From NCBI GenBank assembly GCA_031769625.1, contig JAUIMM010000890.1, positions 836,001 through 900,000 on the forward strand: a DNA stretch of 64,000 nucleotides, given 5' to 3'. The notes under the pieces were generated by a model. It was not told where the DNA came from. It searched no databases and saw only the letters and a list, made by a program, of their open reading frames with translations. Both the position numbers and the translations under genes were made by a program. This DNA comes from Taudactylus pleione. Taxonomy: Eukaryota; Chordata; Amphibia; Anura; Myobatrachidae. Numbering within the stretch: the first letter of the stretch is position 1; each line of letters starts with the position of its first letter. Shown one piece after another: positions 63,153 through 64,000 of the stretch.

Positions 63153-64000
63153 AGGCGACAGTGGCAATCCCTATGGGAGGTGGCAGTGGGAATCCCTATG
63201 CTGGGCTGTGCTTACACTGTAGAGATATGAGGAGGCAGCAGTGGGAGTCCTTATGCTGGGCTGTGCTTACACTGTACAGATATGAGGAGGCAGGAGTGGG
63301 TGTCCCTATGCTGGGCTGTGCTTACACTGTATGGATATGAGGAGGCAGCAGTGGGTGTCCCTATGCTGTGCTGTGTTTACACTGTATGGATATGAGGAGG
63401 TGGAAGTGGGCGTCCCTATGCTGGGCTGTGATTACACTGTACGGATATGTGGAGGCAGCAGTGACGTCCCTATGCTGGGCTGTGATTACACTGTACGGAT
63501 ATGTGTAGGCAGCAGTGACGTCCCTATGCTGGGCTGTGATTACACTGTACGGATATGAGGAGGTAGCAGTGGCGTCCCTATGCTGGGCTGTGAATACACT
63601 GTATGGATATGAGGAGGCAGCAGTGGGCGTCCCTATGCTGGGCTGTGCTTACACTGTACAGATATGAGGAGGCAGCAGTGGGCGTCCCTATGCTGGGCTG
63701 TGCTTACACTGTATGGATATGAGAAGGCAGCAGGGGGCGTCCCTATGCTGGGCTGTGATTACACTGTACGGATATGAGGAGGCAGCAGTAGGTGTCCCTT
63801 TGCTGGGCTTGATTACACTGTACGGATATGAGGAGGTAGCAGGGGGTGTCCCTATGCTGGGCTGTGCTTACACTGTACGGATATGAGGAGGCAGCAGTGG
63901 GTGTCCGTATGCTGGGCTGTGCTTACACTGTACGGATATGAGGAGGCAGCAGTGTGCGTCCCTATGTTGGGCTGTCCTTACACTGTACGGATATGAGAAG
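63153..64000. repeat. Terminal higher-order repeat, unit 4 (cut by window end)
   Basis: Starts with the short unit at 63153 and follows unit 3 to the last base. It shares GGGCTTGATTAC (63806, 61425), a three-base-shorter monomer, and GTGTCCGTATG (63902, 61522), both absent from units 1 and 2. Units 3 and 4 are therefore the closest pair. The array is still running at base 64000. Confidence 0.85.

Larger units (their letters stand above)
1..64000. repeat. Satellite array, 55-bp monomer, about 1,160 head-to-tail copies
   Basis: A unit beginning AGGCAGCAGTGGG and ending in GATATGAGG or GATATGAGA recurs every 55 bases through the whole window, always on the same strand. Monomer starts at 1, 56 and 111 show the period directly. 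Most monomers differ at only a few positions: 14-15, 34, 45-46, 47 and 55. Length variants are rare: 54- and 53-bp units, a 25-bp unit and a few small deletions. A representative monomer is about 53-56% G+C. No unique sequence, mobile element or orientation switch was found, so no gene can be placed anywhere. The array continues past both edges. The monomer is minisatellite-sized but the array is satellite-scale. I do not recognise the family; a subtelomeric, pericentromeric or other heterochromatic location is possible but not shown. Confidence 0.99.

Noticed and set aside
1..64000. CRISPR array
   Set aside because: The 55-bp units abut with no unique spacers, variation is scattered through the unit, and no cas-like gene is present.
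1..64000. A coding tandem-repeat domain, such as a mucin-like exon
   Set aside because: The monomer length is not a multiple of three, indels are not frame-preserving, and every frame meets a stop about every 165 bases.
1..64000. Telomere repeats, rRNA spacer, tRNA or transposon remnants
   Set aside because: No TTAGGG-type runs, no rRNA or tRNA-like segments and no terminal repeats or target duplications were seen; every stretch examined aligns to the 55-bp unit.

Overview
The whole 64,000-base window is one uninterrupted satellite array. A monomer of about 55 bp (starts at 1, 56, 111, 166 and so on) repeats head to tail, always in the same orientation, from the first base to the last: roughly 1,160 copies. 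I found no unique sequence, transposon insertion, inverted segment, RNA gene or credible protein-coding gene, and the array runs off both ends. I do not recognise the monomer as a named satellite family. The source is almost certainly a eukaryotic nuclear genome. The two CpG sites in the monomer vary among CG, TG and CA, which is the signature of methyl-CpG decay; a vertebrate is the most natural reading, but species and chromosomal location cannot be read from the sequence.

All the information in the window lies in how monomer variants are ordered. Variable sites are positions 14-15 (CG/TG/CA), 34 (C/A), 45-46 (CG/CA/TG), 47 and 55. Rarer variants act as landmarks, and matching landmarks shows nested higher-order repeats (HORs). 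1-6.5 kb: a 1,867-bp repeat and an 880/770-bp repeat. 7.2-10.7 kb: short block duplications with distant copies near 18.5, 29 and 54 kb. 12.66-17.3 kb: 2,109-bp tandem repeats, two full and one partial. 19.6-21.7 kb: a 1,045-bp tandem duplication. 21.3-28.8 kb: three units of about 2.0-2.9 kb that differ by whole monomers. 30.7-52.4 kb: a large HOR of about 9-10 kb, present about 2.3 times, defined by an ordered set of cassettes. 52.4-55.2 kb: a displaced copy of 16.6-19.5 kb. 55.2-64 kb: a further HOR of 1.6-2.9 kb.

A distinctive 25-bp short unit, a monomer lacking 30 internal bases, recurs 26 times and is the best landmark. Every open frame of 60-100 codons follows from monomer phase (55 = 1 mod 3) combined with monomers that have lost their stop codon, or from the 25-bp or 54-bp units. 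None looks like a gene. The most useful biological content is the nested HOR architecture, the CpG decay pattern and a conserved 23-bp dyad in each monomer.
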